Assembly (NCBI GenBank): GCA_963576565.1
Contig: OY755044.1
Coordinates: 56,472,108-56,536,107, forward strand
Length of the DNA stretch: 64,000 nt
Direction of reading: 5' to 3'
Source: Aspidapion aeneum
Lineage: Eukaryota; Arthropoda; Insecta; Coleoptera; Brentidae
In this document: piece by piece, positions 42,394 to 54,374 of the stretch
Position numbering within the stretch: the first letter of the stretch is position 1
Layout of the letters: every line of letters starts with the position of its first letter
Made by a program: the position numbers and the translations under genes
Notes under the pieces: generated by a model
The model's database searches: none
What the model saw: the letters and a program-made list of their open reading frames with translations, nothing else
What the model was told of the DNA's origin: nothing

Positions 42394-42864
42394 TGTTAGC
42401 TCCCGCTAAATTTCGCGGTTGTTTATATCTTTTTAAAACCACACAATTGTATGAAGGACAGAGCGCATTTCGCGTATTTGGACATGCGCACCAACAACCA
42501 GTGAGATCCTTGTCGACCGCTTCGAGAAAATGGCGTGTTAATTTCGTTCTCCAACTATTTCAAATATCTACACCTGAAAGTGCTCGATTTTTGTGTACTG
42601 AAGCCTAGAACCAGAAACTTCAGCCCTTCAGCTACGTGGTGACATCATTAGATCCATTCAGGGGCCCCTTAGAACGTGAAGAAAGTGGCTGCAAACTGGT
42701 GAGTGCATTTGTATCTGATTACCGTTGTGTGGTTCCAACAATTAACCTATGGACGTTTGATTATTTCGTAATTTCATATCAATATATTTATGTTTGCTCG
42801 CGCTTTCATTAATTAAATTATACAGTCCATTGCATTTATCGTTTTTCTTACTGCGGGCATAACA
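42394..42864 (+). repeat. 3' LTR, BEL family 1
   Basis: 471 bp, TGTTAGCTCC to GGGCATAACA, uninterrupted. Preceded by TTTTGGAGGGCAG, a likely polypurine tract. Confidence 0.9.
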
Positions 42865-43002
42865 CATATAATCATTTTATGTTAGAGACGCTTTGTTTTG
42901 TGGTTTGAATTGAAGGAAACTGTAAACGGATTTTGAGATAAGATAATAACCGAACCGATCCAAAATTAGGCAACTATCCAAAATTAGGCGACTTTCCTCT
43001 AC

Positions 43003-43510
43003 TAAAACCACACAACACCAAGATGACACATGCGAGTTTTTTCTGGTGCGCTTCATCTAAAACAATGTAGATCTCTTTGGAAAAACAAAGTAGTTCTCGT
43101 GACTGTATCCATGTTGGCGTTCCGTAGTGTTGTAAGTACATTAATAAGTTTACTTACCAATTTAAATCTTAAACCTCTAGACAACTGCTGCTCCATTAGA
43201 GGATATTTTTTTCACTATATTTCACTGGTTTGTTTTAATATTTATCTGATATAAACTGTCCATCAAGCTTATTTAAATCAGGCCAATCTAAGATTAACTA
43301 AACTTCTTGATCTAATCTGAAAGCCTTTTACGACTTTTTAGACACAAAACACTAGTATACTCAGCTTGCTCTAACGTTAAATAATTAATAGGTGGTTTAT
43401 CAGATTTAGAGTTTTTTTTTTTTTGGTTTTTTTACAATGCCTTATTTCTGCATTAGGAAAAGTGTATATTTTATAATAAAAAGAAGAAAATGTGAAAATG
43501 TGACAAAGGT
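43003..43510. other. Interval without genes
   Basis: The frame at 43030-43254 is unrecognised. No repeat structure seen. Confidence 0.4.
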
Positions 43511-44077
43511 TCTATAGTTATAGTGTTCGTGTGAGCTAGTATGTAACTAAAATCTGAAATATATTTTATACAACTCCAGGCTCAATTACCTTTCGTTTGA
43601 TACCACACAAGCCATGTTTTAACTTAAACTCTAATTTTTGAAATCCACCCCCACCCTTTTTTTAAAACTAAAATTTATTTTGTTTAACTCCAGACTGAAT
43701 TACCTTTCGTTTGATATCACACACGCCATATTTTCACATAAACTCTAATTTTTCAAAATCTACCGCCACCCTTTTATTTGGCTTGTGATCGATGGATTTC
43801 GTTCATTTTTAAATGGGACTATCCCGACCCGAGACCCAGCCTAGGTACCAAATTTAATTAAAATCGGGCAAGCGGTTTTTGAGTTATGCGCGTTGGTCGT
43901 TACAGATAGACATACAGACAGACAGACAGACAGACAGACGGCGCAACAAAAAAGTTTTAAAATCATCTGAAACGTAAAGATATATAAAAATTTTTGAAAT
44001 CGGAGCAACTAATTTTTTCTCGAAAAAATTAGCATCACCATAGCTCACACTACTATAGTATAGTAGTAGTGTGAGCT
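43511..44077 (+). mobile_element. Palindromic-ended element D, copy 1
   Basis: The right end TAGCTCACACTACTATAGTA and the left CTATAGTTATAGTGTTCG...GTGAGCTA are inverse and each is itself near-palindromic. Two internal units of about 110 bp begin AACTCCAG(A/G)CT(C/G)AATTACC. An (ACAG)n tract lies at 43908-43940. Same family and orientation as 50519-54374. Non-coding. Confidence 0.7.
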
Positions 44078-46353
44078 TAAAATGTGATAAAATTAATTAT
44101 TTGACAAAATTAAACAAACAAAGATAAATAATGTTTTATTTTAGGAAATGCTATTTCCACGATGTTCACAAATTTTTAGACTTTAAACAGAAATCCCAAG
44201 TTTGGGCTAAAACTAGATAAAGTAATAAAAAAAACCAACATTAACCATGTTGAATGAGCCAAAGTAAAACCCATGTTGATCTCAAAATAATTTCACACAA
44301 ATCAAAAGAAAATACACAGAATTGTCTAAAATTATCCAATTTAAAACGAACTTTTCAACGTAAAGTCTAAATAAATTAAATTTCGAGGTGAAGTCTAAAT
44401 AAATGAAATTTCGGGCTAATCCTCAGAAAGTCAGTAATGGTTGAAAAAACTAATATATATACATATTAATACTGTTGCACCCTGGCTTTCGCGGCTATAG
44501 GGTGCGAGCCATATTGGTAGGGTTGTTGGAGAAGATGAGGATCGTCAATCTCTAAACAACCTTACCAATATATATTTTATTTAAATGTAAAATTAATTAG
44601 TTTTGGAATGAAAAAAATTTAATGGTTTAAGACATGTATTGGCACTATTAAAATTTCCTTTCTTTTGTGAAATTATATCCAATATAAATATAAAGATACT
44701 TACAGTATTACTCGTAATAAAATCAGACACAGGTCAGGACACATCTTTGGGCTCTGTACTCTTTTACTTTCACTTACTTACTGATACCCGCTAATGAGCC
44801 AGCACCTCCCAATACAACTTTCTTCCTGCGTCAGCACTTATTGGCAATGGCTCGTTGCCAGGGCCATAATTGCTGACACTTCGAAGCGAAGTTCATTTAC
44901 TGAACTTTTATTATTTTATACGTACTGCCTCATCAGCATTTTGGAGAAAGTTGTTTTTTTAAATAATTTTAAAATCATAAATTTTCTGAAAATTTGATTT
45001 TAATATTTTACCTATTTGACAGTACTAAAATTTTGTGTTTAGAAATAGACAAAGGAAATACATTCATTGACAGAAAGCAGAACAAAACACCAAATTTAGC
45101 CTGACTTAATTTAAAAGACTTCCCTTGTTCCCCAGTTAAAGCTCAAAGTCACCCTATACTATCTAATTTCGGAAAACAAAGAAAGCTAATCCAAAAGTGA
45201 CCTAAACTGATCTAAAAAATGAAATGAACATCCTAGTAATATCCAGTTTGCAGTTTAATAATTATTTCAATTAAATTGACCAATTAAAAATAAATCAATT
45301 TGCCTTTAAAAAAATTGCCTTCGATTTTTTGGTTTTAAAATTAAAACCAGCTTAGCGGATAATCTAACTTGAGAAAATGCAAAACTCAACTGCTATTTTC
45401 CAGAAAATGTCGAATTTTCTCTTAAAAAAATATTACAAATCAAGCCTTATATTTACAGAACCTTTAGTAATTGCTTGATTTTTTACATTTATTAATTACT
45501 AATTAATCACTTTGAAACTTGCAAATTTACGATATCCAAACGAACTCAATGTCATCAAAGTTAAGCGACACATGGAAAATCAGTAAAAACTGCATTTATT
45601 TACCTGAAAATCAAACAAGGAATCAAAGTCCATCAAATTAAAAAAATTACTCAATTTTGTCGTTTTTGATATCGATATAATCAATTTTAAAAGTGTTGTT
45701 AATATCTAAGACCCTGACATGAAAATTCGCAACATGAAGAAAAGCTACTATGAAAAGTTGGTTTTAATTTAGGCAAAATAAAATATTTCTCTATTCATAT
45801 ATCTGTCAGCAAATTGAAAAAATAAAGAAGAAATATGGATAAATAGAAAAACGCACTTGGTCTGGATTTAATAGCCACTTATAATGTCTTAAAGCTTAAG
45901 AGTGTTGAAATTCACAAAGATCACAAAAAGAATGTCAAAATACAAGGGTTGCCTGTTGTCTGGTTTTAACAGGTTAACAGATATGAGACACATGGTGCTC
46001 TACCATGGGAATGAACTGCAGTCGATTTCATATTATAATTAAAGAAATAAACCTTAAGAAAAAATCTAGGAAAAATTCAAAATAAAATATGGGAAATTCT
46101 GTTACAATTTCTTCTATGTACCCTCAGCACATCTACGCAGTATGACGACGTATTTAATTCCTGTTCTGTGTAGGACCGATGATCAATTGTGAGGACTAGT
46201 CTCAGTGCTTTTAATAGGGGTCATTCCATTCAATTTCACCCAGCTGTGGTCGCTTGGTGAATTTATTTTTTTTTTGCGAAATTAATTGTTTGTTACAGTT
46301 ACCGAGTGAAGTCGAATTAAATAGTTTAATTGTTTTTCTGGTACGTGGTTAAT
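44078..46353. other. AT-rich interval with one hairpin region
   Basis: At 44480-44575, GCACCCT...AGGGTGC and ATTGGTAGGGTTGTT...AACAACCTTACCAAT form two consecutive hairpins. The remainder, including the frame at 44794-44997, shows nothing recognisable. Confidence 0.4.
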
Positions 46354-46764
46354 GATACAGGGTGCTGCAAATTTAACTAACTCATTAATTTTAGATAAAA
46401 TTATCAATGTTAATATATGACATTTAAACAAATCTTCTAAATAAAATTATTAATAAAACTTTAGTTTGGGATAGTATTTTTTAATTTAAATATGTAACAA
46501 GTTGTCTCCCGTCATTTTTTAAATTTCTACAGCGTGTTAAAATAGTCAGTTAAATTACAAAAACTTCTAATTTTAGAGCCCATTTTTTTTGCCAATATTG
46601 TCTTAACTTTATTTTTGGGCAATAATAATTTAAAATAGAACCTCGAAGATTAGCTAATAAGAAAAAAAAAGTTAAAATTAAAATTAATATCTATGGCAAG
46701 CCATATAGAATATAAGCAAAATTGATTTTTTTTGTAAATTTTAACTTTTTTATCACCCTGTATC
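46354..46764. mobile_element. MITE with GATACAGGGTG ends
   Basis: GATACAGGGTG at 46354 and CACCCTGTATC ending at 46764 are perfect 11-bp inverse ends of a 411-bp AT-rich segment. Ends of this ACAGGGTG type are common in insect MITEs. Confidence 0.5.
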
Positions 46765-47124
46765 TAAAAAACCCATCTTTTTATTTTGCTCTAACTTTGC
46801 AAAAATGTTATGCTATACTTAGGTAACTTGGTCGCCAAAACTCAATATGGTTATATTGTTTGTTTACGAATAATCCATTTGCAAAACGATGATAGAAGAT
46901 GATAAAAGATAGATAAAAGTAGTTTTTTATTACAAAAACGGAAAGTTTTTGTCTCGAGCGAAGCGAATATTACAACTTACAAGACAAAATGAAACATTTT
47001 TTATTACATAATAGGAGTTATAAATTATTTTAAAAAGCTTAACAATTGAAATTTTAGTTTGTTCTTGATAAATCAATGTTTTCCGTAACAGTGTTAAATA
47101 TGTGTTTAAAGTTTGTCTGTTTTT
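46765..47124. other. AT-rich interval downstream of the broken gene
   Basis: Contains GATGATAGAAGATGATAAAAGATAGATAAAAG low complexity at 46890-46918. No terminal repeat matching the other side of the gene was found. Confidence 0.4.
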
Positions 47125-48676
47125 TCAACTTACAATAAATCTATTTTTATTTTTTGAATATTGGAACGTGGTCGATCCTGACACTCTATATGTTCGAATT
47201 GTAGTGTTATTGATTGGAACGAATCCATGTTTTTCTCTTGTTTGAATTACTGGTTTAGTTCTCTCGTACCTCGAGCTTTTTTTTCAAAAATCTCCACTTT
47301 TGATTTTTGAACATAAATAAATGTTACACCTTTTATATGTTCCAAACAAAAGGCTAGCATCTCTGAAACAGTCAAAATCGGATTGGTTGGTCTTTGCAAG
47401 CTTGCTTTGGCCACCAGCCTTTTTACCGTTCCACCAATTCCATCGCATGGGCACTTGCCATGCGATGTGGCAAAAAAGTGCCATTCTTCTTTGTGTAAAC
47501 ATAGGTTGCTAAAGTTTTTTCGGTTTTTGTATTGTGCACCTGATCCATCCGAAAAGTATATTATTTTTTTGAGGTCTGGAAAAAGACTTTTGATTTTCTC
47601 TATTAGGTTTTCTTGAAAGGCATACACAGTGGTCGTATTATGTGTTAGACAATCAGAAAGGATGCAGAACCTTTTTGACTCTATTAATTGCGCTTCTCTG
47701 TTTAAATAATATAAGACAAACGGATATAATGTTGCTTGACTATTTACCCAATGGTAACTCTGGATCTCGTCCTGGATAGTAAAACTGTAATTTTCTGCAA
47801 AGTCGCCGATTATAATACACTCATCAAAACAAAGATTTTCTTTTCTTAATGTGAGGTATCGAGCCTGATTTTTTGACACAAAATGATACTTTTTAAGCTG
47901 CTTTAATTTGTTCAATAACGCGTCGACGAATTCATCGGTAAGCAGCAAACATGTTACGAAGTCACAGCGATCTGTAGTGACCCACTGTTTATAACTTATG
48001 TGCTTGATGGAACTAAACTAAGAATTTTTTGTTTTTGTTTTTGGAACAGCCCTCGGATTTAAATTTAATTTTTAGATCATCTATAAGTTTATTGTAGTCC
48101 GTACACAAACGATTTTCATTAATTTTAAAGTTTACACCATCTCTTTCTAATTTAACGTCAAATGAAGTTTCTATCTTATTCACTAAACTGTTTAAAATCA
48201 TTTTTACTTTATTTTCCAAGAGTGACACTATTTTTTCAGATGGCACAAACTCTTCAACAAAACTTTCATCCCGTAAAAAGCTTCCATTAAAGCTTTCGGC
48301 AAAACTGCTATTTGCCATCCGAATCTAATTTCTTTATTTAAATTTTACAATTTACACACAAGGAAGAACCAGGTATTAGATTTATTAGATGTTTGTACTT
48401 CTCACTGAAAACCAATGTCACTTCTCTTAATCCGTTTTTTACATTTTTTTTATGATTTTTAAACGGGTTGCAACATACTTTTCCAAAAAAGAAGTTGTAT
48501 TTGTATAAAAATTTATGAGTATGATATGAACAGATATCCAAGATATTTTGAAAGCATCTAAGTTGTAGTAACTTTTGCTGCTGTGTATCAAACTCAGTTA
48601 TTTTTTTGATTTTAACATCGGTTTCTGATAATTGTCCGTAAGTTTCGTTTAACTTAATACCAACTGAACACTGCAT
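47125..48676 (-). pseudogene. Broken gene of a repeat-associated arthropod family with DD34D-like residues
   Basis: Four minus-strand frames share one similarity to a multi-copy uncharacterised arthropod family. N-terminal part (48676-48338): Cys/His-rich, with CSYHTHKF, CCNPFKNHKK and LCVNCK. Middle part (48318-48013): linker (MANSSFAESF). Core (47948-47247 and upstream to about 48018): YKQWVTTDRCD, FVSKNQARYL, IIGDFAENYSF, YFSDGSGAQYKNRKNF and SHGKCPCDGIGGTVKRL. C-terminal part (to 47125): KHGFVPINNTTIRTYRVSG. Stops or frameshifts fall near 48340, 48020 and 47255. Asp49, Asp134 and Asp169 of the core frame are spaced like a DD34D transposase triad. Enzymatic role is inference. Confidence 0.6.
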
Positions 48677-50518
48677 TTTTATATAAGAAAAATAGCAAGT
48701 TTAAATTAATTAGTGAATTACAAAAAGCTACATCGAGACTAATCTGACATTTTAAAGAACATAAAACAAATGTGTTGACAGCTCTTTACTTTTTATCCAT
48801 GGCACACTAGATACATCTACTAATTTAAGATTAAAAACATACGTCTAAATTCGGAATTTTTTAGATATGCAAGCCATCCAAGTAGTTTATTTTTCAATAG
48901 ATTTTACTTTTTATAAAAATTTTCTTTATGTAAATAAAAATAAAAGCTTCAAGCAACAAAATAAATTTTAAAATTAAGGGCTAGCAACTTTCCTGTAAGC
49001 TCGGATATTATAACAATTATAAGACAAAAAAATCTTCATGTGGTATTTAAAAAATTATAACTTCAAAAAGACAAATATAACCATAATGAGACTTGGCACA
49101 TACAATGGGGATATATCAGTAAAGAAATGTCCCAGATTTGAAAAAAATCAAAAAATAGGTTTTTAAATTATAGCGGTTCAGAAATTTAGAAATCTGCAAA
49201 ATCGATAAAAATTAGTATATTGGGAAGGGTCTATCTCGGACTTTTAACATTATCTAAAAAAAAATATGCAGTTTCATAAAAAAACAAAGATTATTTTAAA
49301 CATATTTACTATAAAAATTTTTACTAGCTTAACTTAAACTCAATTAGCCGTAAATTAATATAGCGGGTTTTCAAATCATAACGCCTAACTTTTTAAGCGC
49401 CCTGTATAAAATTTTGAAACATGTTAGCATTATTTTTTTTGTTAGATTATTCTGCCAACTCAGGACAAAAGATTTTTAGCAAAATAAACTGAAAAACAAT
49501 ATTAATGTTATTGTTTTTATTTTTACCATATGACCTAAATATCCGGAAATTCACAATTTTTAGCCATCCTGTATACTAAGAGAGTTAAATAAAAAAATAT
49601 AAAAATATTGTTTTTCGGCTATATTCGCTGTACATAATTACATATAAAAAAATATATTTTTTTAAAAGTAAGGCAGCGACCAATTTTAACTTTTTTGGGT
49701 GATATTCCATGGATTGACCCATAGTAGAGAATTATTGGAAGAAATACGGTCTCATTATTACTACACAAATGAACTCATGCAGTAACTATTTAATTTACCC
49801 ATATTTTGACGGTTTTTAAAATTTTTCTAGCTAGACTTGTTTGCCTATCTAAAAATTATGCTTTCTGTTTGTCTTCTTTTATTGAGTTGCGCAGTTACAG
49901 ATTTTTTTAAATTTTTTGTACGAGGATGAGTTAAAAGTGTTTTTCTTTTTCACCCCACTGATCTCGTCCAGAGCCTTTTATAGTATGCTTTAAGGCATCA
50001 TTGTCCGAGTCGTGCTTTGGCTAAAATAGCACCCCACAAATGTTTCAATTTAATCCAGGGCCGTATATTTTTTCCTAAAAAGTGGAGTTTTTGAGAAAAT
50101 TTTGAAAAACCTATAATAAACATGTTTTTTCTAAATAATCCCAATTTACGTACGCCACTGAAAAGCTACTTGCTTTTTCTAACCTTATTGACCAATACAT
50201 CGTTGGAAAGGGAATTTTATTCTCCACAAAAAACTGTTCTTTGCAATTTTTGGTAAAAAGGTTAGTTTTCGAGAAAATTGCATAAAACTGAAAAAAAAAG
50301 GTTTTTGGGGGTTTGGGGGGGATTTTCTCCATCCCTGTCGATTTTTCGAGTTGGCAACAGAGATATTCGGATTCAGCGGGGTCAAATTAGGGGAAAATGG
50401 TCTGTTGCCAAAAAGTAATATGATTTGCTTCTAGACCGAAAACGGAAAGCCTTTTAAAATAATATGCTCTGACTAATAGTGCTAAATAAAAAATACTCTG
50501 CCAATATATGGGCCCCTA
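48677..50518. other. AT-rich interval
   Basis: Motifs CCCTGTAT at 49398 and TCCTGTATAC at 49565 resemble MITE ends but have no visible partners. The frames at 50111-50385 are spurious. Nothing else seen. Confidence 0.4.
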
Positions 50519-50878
50519 AGCTCACACTAGGTACTATAGTTATAGTGTACGTGTGAGCTAATATAACTAAAAACTGAAATATATTTTATTCAACTCCAGA
50601 CTAAATTACCTTTTGTTTGATACCACACAAGCCATGTTTTGACTTAAACTCAAATTTTTGAAATCCTTAAAAAAAACAAAAACTAAAATGTATTTTGTTA
50701 AACTCCGGACTCAATTACCTTTCGTTTGATATCACACACGGTAGGTGGTAGACGCTTTTTACTCATTGGGCGTCGACCGGTGAGATACCACCATGCCAGA
50801 AGTGAGTAGCGCTAAGTGGTATCACCACGTTCCGCTACTGCGCTGGCAGTCCGGTTCCAACAATGAGTAACAGATAGT

Positions 50879-51721
50879 ATGATGGCGCTTCCAGGATCAA
50901 AATATTCCGGAGGTAAAATACCCGACCACTCGGATCTCCGGGCGTCGGGTGATCCTGGGGGTCCTTCATGCAAAGATATTAAAAGAAGACCAAAAACTCA
51001 ACTCAGAATTGATTTTAGCAATATAAGAGGATTCAGTACCAACATGAATTCAGTTCACCAACATCTTGAAGAACAAAGACCTGACATCCTTGTTCTCACT
51101 GAAACTAAAATCAGTTCTGCAACACCTATTGTGAACTATCTTTATCCCGGCTATGACCTACACCACCGATTTCGACATAATTTTGGGATCTGTGTATACA
51201 TTAAAAATGACCTTTCATGTCATCGAGAGGAGAAGCTAGAACCAGCGAACCTCGATATCATATGGCTGAAATGCACCTCAAAGTCATCGACCAAGTTCAT
51301 TTGCTGCCTCTACCGACCGCCAAGTAACACCGAGTATCAAAACTTTTTTGCGACATTATCCGAAAACTGTGATAATATACAGTCTAACTATCCACATGCG
51401 GAAATTGTTTTTTTAGGCGATTTCAACGTCCACAATATACCCTGGCTAAAACACCACAACAAAACAGATAATGAAGGCAGGGAAGCAGAAGCTTTTGCCA
51501 TAAGTTGTGGTCTAACGCAGCTTGTCGATGAACCTACCCGTATCTCAGAAAGGGGTGAATTTGCAGCGCTTTTAGACTTGTTCCTAACTACAAATCCTGA
51601 CTTGTACACAATTCAAGTAGATCCCCCACTTGGTTCATCCGATCATAAACTTATAAGAACAAAGTGCGAAATGTTCATACCGCCAAGCCAACAATCACTT
51701 CCTCGTAAAATGTGGCACTAA
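50879..51721 (+). pseudogene. LINE endonuclease domain
   Basis: Starts near MMALPGSKYSGGKIPDHSDL, a start region I recognise from many arthropod jockey-like elements. APE motifs: DFSNIRGFSTNMN, ILVLTETKIS with the catalytic Glu, CLYRPPSN, VFLGDFNVHN and LGSSDHKLI with the final Asp-His. All key residues are present. The TAA at 51719-51721 is a nonsense codon inside the frame: coding continues in the same frame without a gap. Confidence 0.86.
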
Positions 51722-53608
51722 AAATCGGCAAAATGGAATGACCTTAAACAGTTTTACCTGGATTTTCCATGGCAAGAAGTTTGCTTTAAAACAGCTGATC
51801 CCACTATTTGCTGTAATGAAATAACAAAAGTAATCTTATCTGGAATGGATGCATATATCCCACATACAATAAAAAGCAGAGCTAATGCAAAACCTTGGTT
51901 CAACAGTCAGTGTCAAACGGCTGTACAGAAAAAACACAGAGCATATAACCTTTGGAAACGACAACAAACCGCTCAAAACCACACAGAATTTATAGAAGCC
52001 AAAAATAGTTGCAAAATTACTATTGACGCCGCCAAAGAAACATACAATCAAAGAATAAAAAAGAGGTTGCTGAATTGTCCAAGTAGTTCTAGGTCCTTTT
52101 GGTCTCTTGCAAAAGCCGTTGGATCAAACTTCACCAAGTCATCCATACCACCACTTACAGATAAAAATACTCACTCAGCCACAACATCAGAGGAAAAAGC
52201 CAATATGCTGGCCAAAATCTTTTCCTCCAACTCAAACCTAACAGTGAAAAATGGAAAAACTCCACCGTTCATTGAAAGGGTTTCCCACAGTATGCCAGAG
52301 GTACCCTTTTGTCACAGAGAAATACGAAAATCCCTTAAAAAGTTGGATACAAAAAAAGCAATGGGTCCAGATGGCATTCCCGCGATAGTACTCAAAAATT
52401 GTGCTAACGAACTCACCCCAACTTTCGCTAAATTATTCAATTTATCTTACAGGCAAGGAGTATATCCATCATCATGGAAGTCTGCCACAGTACAGCCTAT
52501 TCCAAAGAAAGGAAAAAAGACAGATCCGTTAAACTATAGACCAATTGCTCTACTTCCGGTGATATCAAAAGTAATGGAAAGAGTTGTGAACAATCACCTA
52601 ACCAAGTACTTGGAAAAGTACAAACTTATCAACGGCAAGCAATACGGATTTCGAAAATATAGGTCAACTGGCGATTTACTTACATACGTCACTCATTTAT
52701 GGCAAAAAGCGATTGAGTTACGGGGCGAAACACGAACAATTGCCTTAGATATATCAAAAGCATTCGATAAAGTCTGGCATGAAAATCTGCTCAACAAGCT
52801 TAAAGCAATGGGATTGTCGCCGAAACTTTGCACTTGGTTTGAAAGTTACCTTAAGGATAGATCCATTTATGTTGCACTGGATGGCCGGAACTCCAACTCT
52901 TACCAAATAAATGCTGGTGTGCCACAGGGAGCAATCCTTTCGCCAACACTTTTTCTGATTTACATAAATGACCTCATAGATAAAACAGTAAATCCACTTT
53001 ATTGCTTTGCAGATGGCAATGTAGTCTCCTCAGTCATACCACCAACTCAGTGTCTATCCGCACGTGAATTCCATCATCTTAGACAAACTCAAATATCGCA
53101 GATAAATAACGACCTGGAGATAATAGAGGACTGGGGCAACAAAAACCTTGTACAGTTCAACGCGCAGAAAACCCAAGCAGCCCTGTTTTTAAAAAAGACC
53201 AGCACCGGTGAGCCAAACATCATGCTATCTGGAAGTGCTGTCGCATTGCAGAGCCAGTTGAACATCTTAGGAGTCACTGCAGAGACCAACATGTCTTGGC
53301 ACAGTCACGTGGCAGATATAGCTAAAATGGCGTCCCAAAAGCTTGGGGTGCTATTTCGTACAAGACATCTGTATACACCAAGCCAACTGCTGACACTCTA
53401 CAAAGCCCAGATTCGACCAACTATGGAGTACTGCTCACATATATGGAGTGCGGCACCCAAACATACCTTAATGCTTTTGAACACCGTGCAAAAACGAGCT
53501 ATCAAGCTGATCAATGACCCCGCACTTACCCGTAGTTTGGATAGTCTCGAACATCGAAGAACTGTGGGCGATCTATCTCTCTTCTACAGGTATTATCACG
53601 GAAAATGA
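51722..53608 (+). pseudogene. LINE reverse transcriptase with FADG box
   Basis: Same frame as the endonuclease; KSAKWNDLKQFYLDFPW joins the two domains. RT blocks: KKAMGPDGIPAIVLKN, QPIPKKGKKTDPLNYRPIAL, LDISKAFDKVWHENLL (first Asp), INAGVPQGAILSPTLF and YCFADGNVV. In the last, the second Asp of the catalytic FADD is Gly, so the enzyme would not polymerise. The thumb (YKAQIRPTMEYCSHIW) follows. A TGA at 53606-53608 cuts off the tail, probably where Cys or Trp stood. Confidence 0.86.
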
Positions 53609-53863
53609 TCTGAAGAGTTGGCACGTATGATCCCCCCGGGAGTAGCACCTACTAGGCGAACACGTCAAACAGACGGTAACCATCAATTTACTGTCAAAAT
53701 AGAGGCAACAAGAACCTCATTATATCAGAATTCATATCTCTGGAGAACAGCATCGCTGTGGAATAAACTCCCTGCGACAGTTTTCCCTGCAGGTTACAAC
53801 CTGAACCGTTTCAAAACCAACACACACCAACATTTCCGCGCACTGGCCGCTTCTCGAGCGTGA
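53609..53863 (+). pseudogene. LINE ORF2 C-terminal tail
   Basis: Same frame after the nonsense codon: ELARMIPPGVAPTRRTRQ, TSLYQNSYLWRTASLWN and NRFKTNTHQHF, the conserved end of jockey-like ORF2 proteins. Natural stop TGA at 53863, about 40 bp before the poly(A). Confidence 0.8.
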
Positions 53864-54374
53864 TAGGGACCTCCTTGCGAGTGCGCTTAACCGTAAAAAA
53901 AAACACGCCATATTTTCACTTAAACTCTAATTTTTAAAATATACCCCCACCCTTTTTTTAAAAATAAATTAAAATGTATTTTGTTTAACTGCAGACTCAA
54001 TTACCTTTCGTTTGATATCACACACGCCATATTTTCACATACACTCTAATTTTTTAAATATACCCGCACCCTTTTATTTGGTTTGTGTTCGGTGGAATTT
54101 GTTCATTTTTAAATCATCTCGACCCAAGACCCAGCCTAGGTACCATATTTTATTACAATCGGCCAAGCGGTTTTTGAGTTATGCGCGTTGGTCGTTACAG
54201 ACAGACATACAGACAGACAGACAGACATACAGACAGACAGACAGACGGCGCAACAAAAAAGTTTCAAAATCATCTGAAACGCAAAGATATATAAAATTTT
54301 TTGAAATCGGAGCAACTCTCGAAAAAATTAGGATCACCATAGCTCACACTACCATAGTATAGTATATGTGAGCT

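Larger units (their letters stand above)
35103..42864 (+). mobile_element. BEL/Pao LTR retrotransposon, family 1, old and heavily mutated
   Basis: LTRs begin TGTTAGCTCCCGC and end GCGGGCATAACA. Flanks CAGAT and CATAT may be a decayed 5-bp duplication. Internal genes follow BEL order but are split by at least eight frameshifts or stops, and the RT box is mutated. The same family appears antisense at 1-1137. Protein-level resemblance to family 2 (8632-16849) is clear but distant, so these are separate lineages. Confidence 0.9.
34588..43002. mobile_element. Pogo-type MITE split by a BEL/Pao element
   Basis: GTAGAGGAAGGTCGCCTAAT at 34588 and the inverse ending at 43002 share about 30 bp and are flanked by TA. 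Without the BEL element the MITE would be about 655 bp. TIRs with TA duplication suggest a Tc1/mariner or pogo origin. The right end repeats CCTAATTTTGGATnG twice, a possible pair of transposase sites. Confidence 0.65.
50741..53902 (+). mobile_element. Jockey/CR1-like LINE, inactive, 5' part missing or short
   Basis: About 3.2 kb ending in a short poly(A) (CCGTAAAAAAAA) and flanked by ACACG on both sides. It encodes APE endonuclease and RT in one frame with two nonsense codons. No ORF1 is visible, so the 5' end is probably truncated; the first 138 bp are non-coding or the tail of ORF1. Confidence 0.85.
50519..54374 (+). mobile_element. Palindromic-ended element D, copy 2, split by a LINE
   Basis: Left end AGCTCACACTAGGTACTATA and right end ...TATAGTATATGTGAGCT. 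Internal units of about 110 bp as in copy 1; the second is cut after GATATCACACACG and resumes at 53903 with ACACGCCATATTTTC. A third unit and an (ACAG)n tract at 54198-54246 follow. Non-coding outside the LINE. Confidence 0.7.

Noticed and set aside
43908..43940. CRISPR-like array of ACAG units
   Set aside because: A plain tetranucleotide microsatellite inside element D, with no spacers.
49398..49575. A MITE with CCCTGTAT ends
   Set aside because: Both motifs point the same way and no inverse partner was found.
54012..54362. Plus-strand frame of 116 codons
   Set aside because: Reads through the (ACAG)n tract and end of element D; the product is low complexity.
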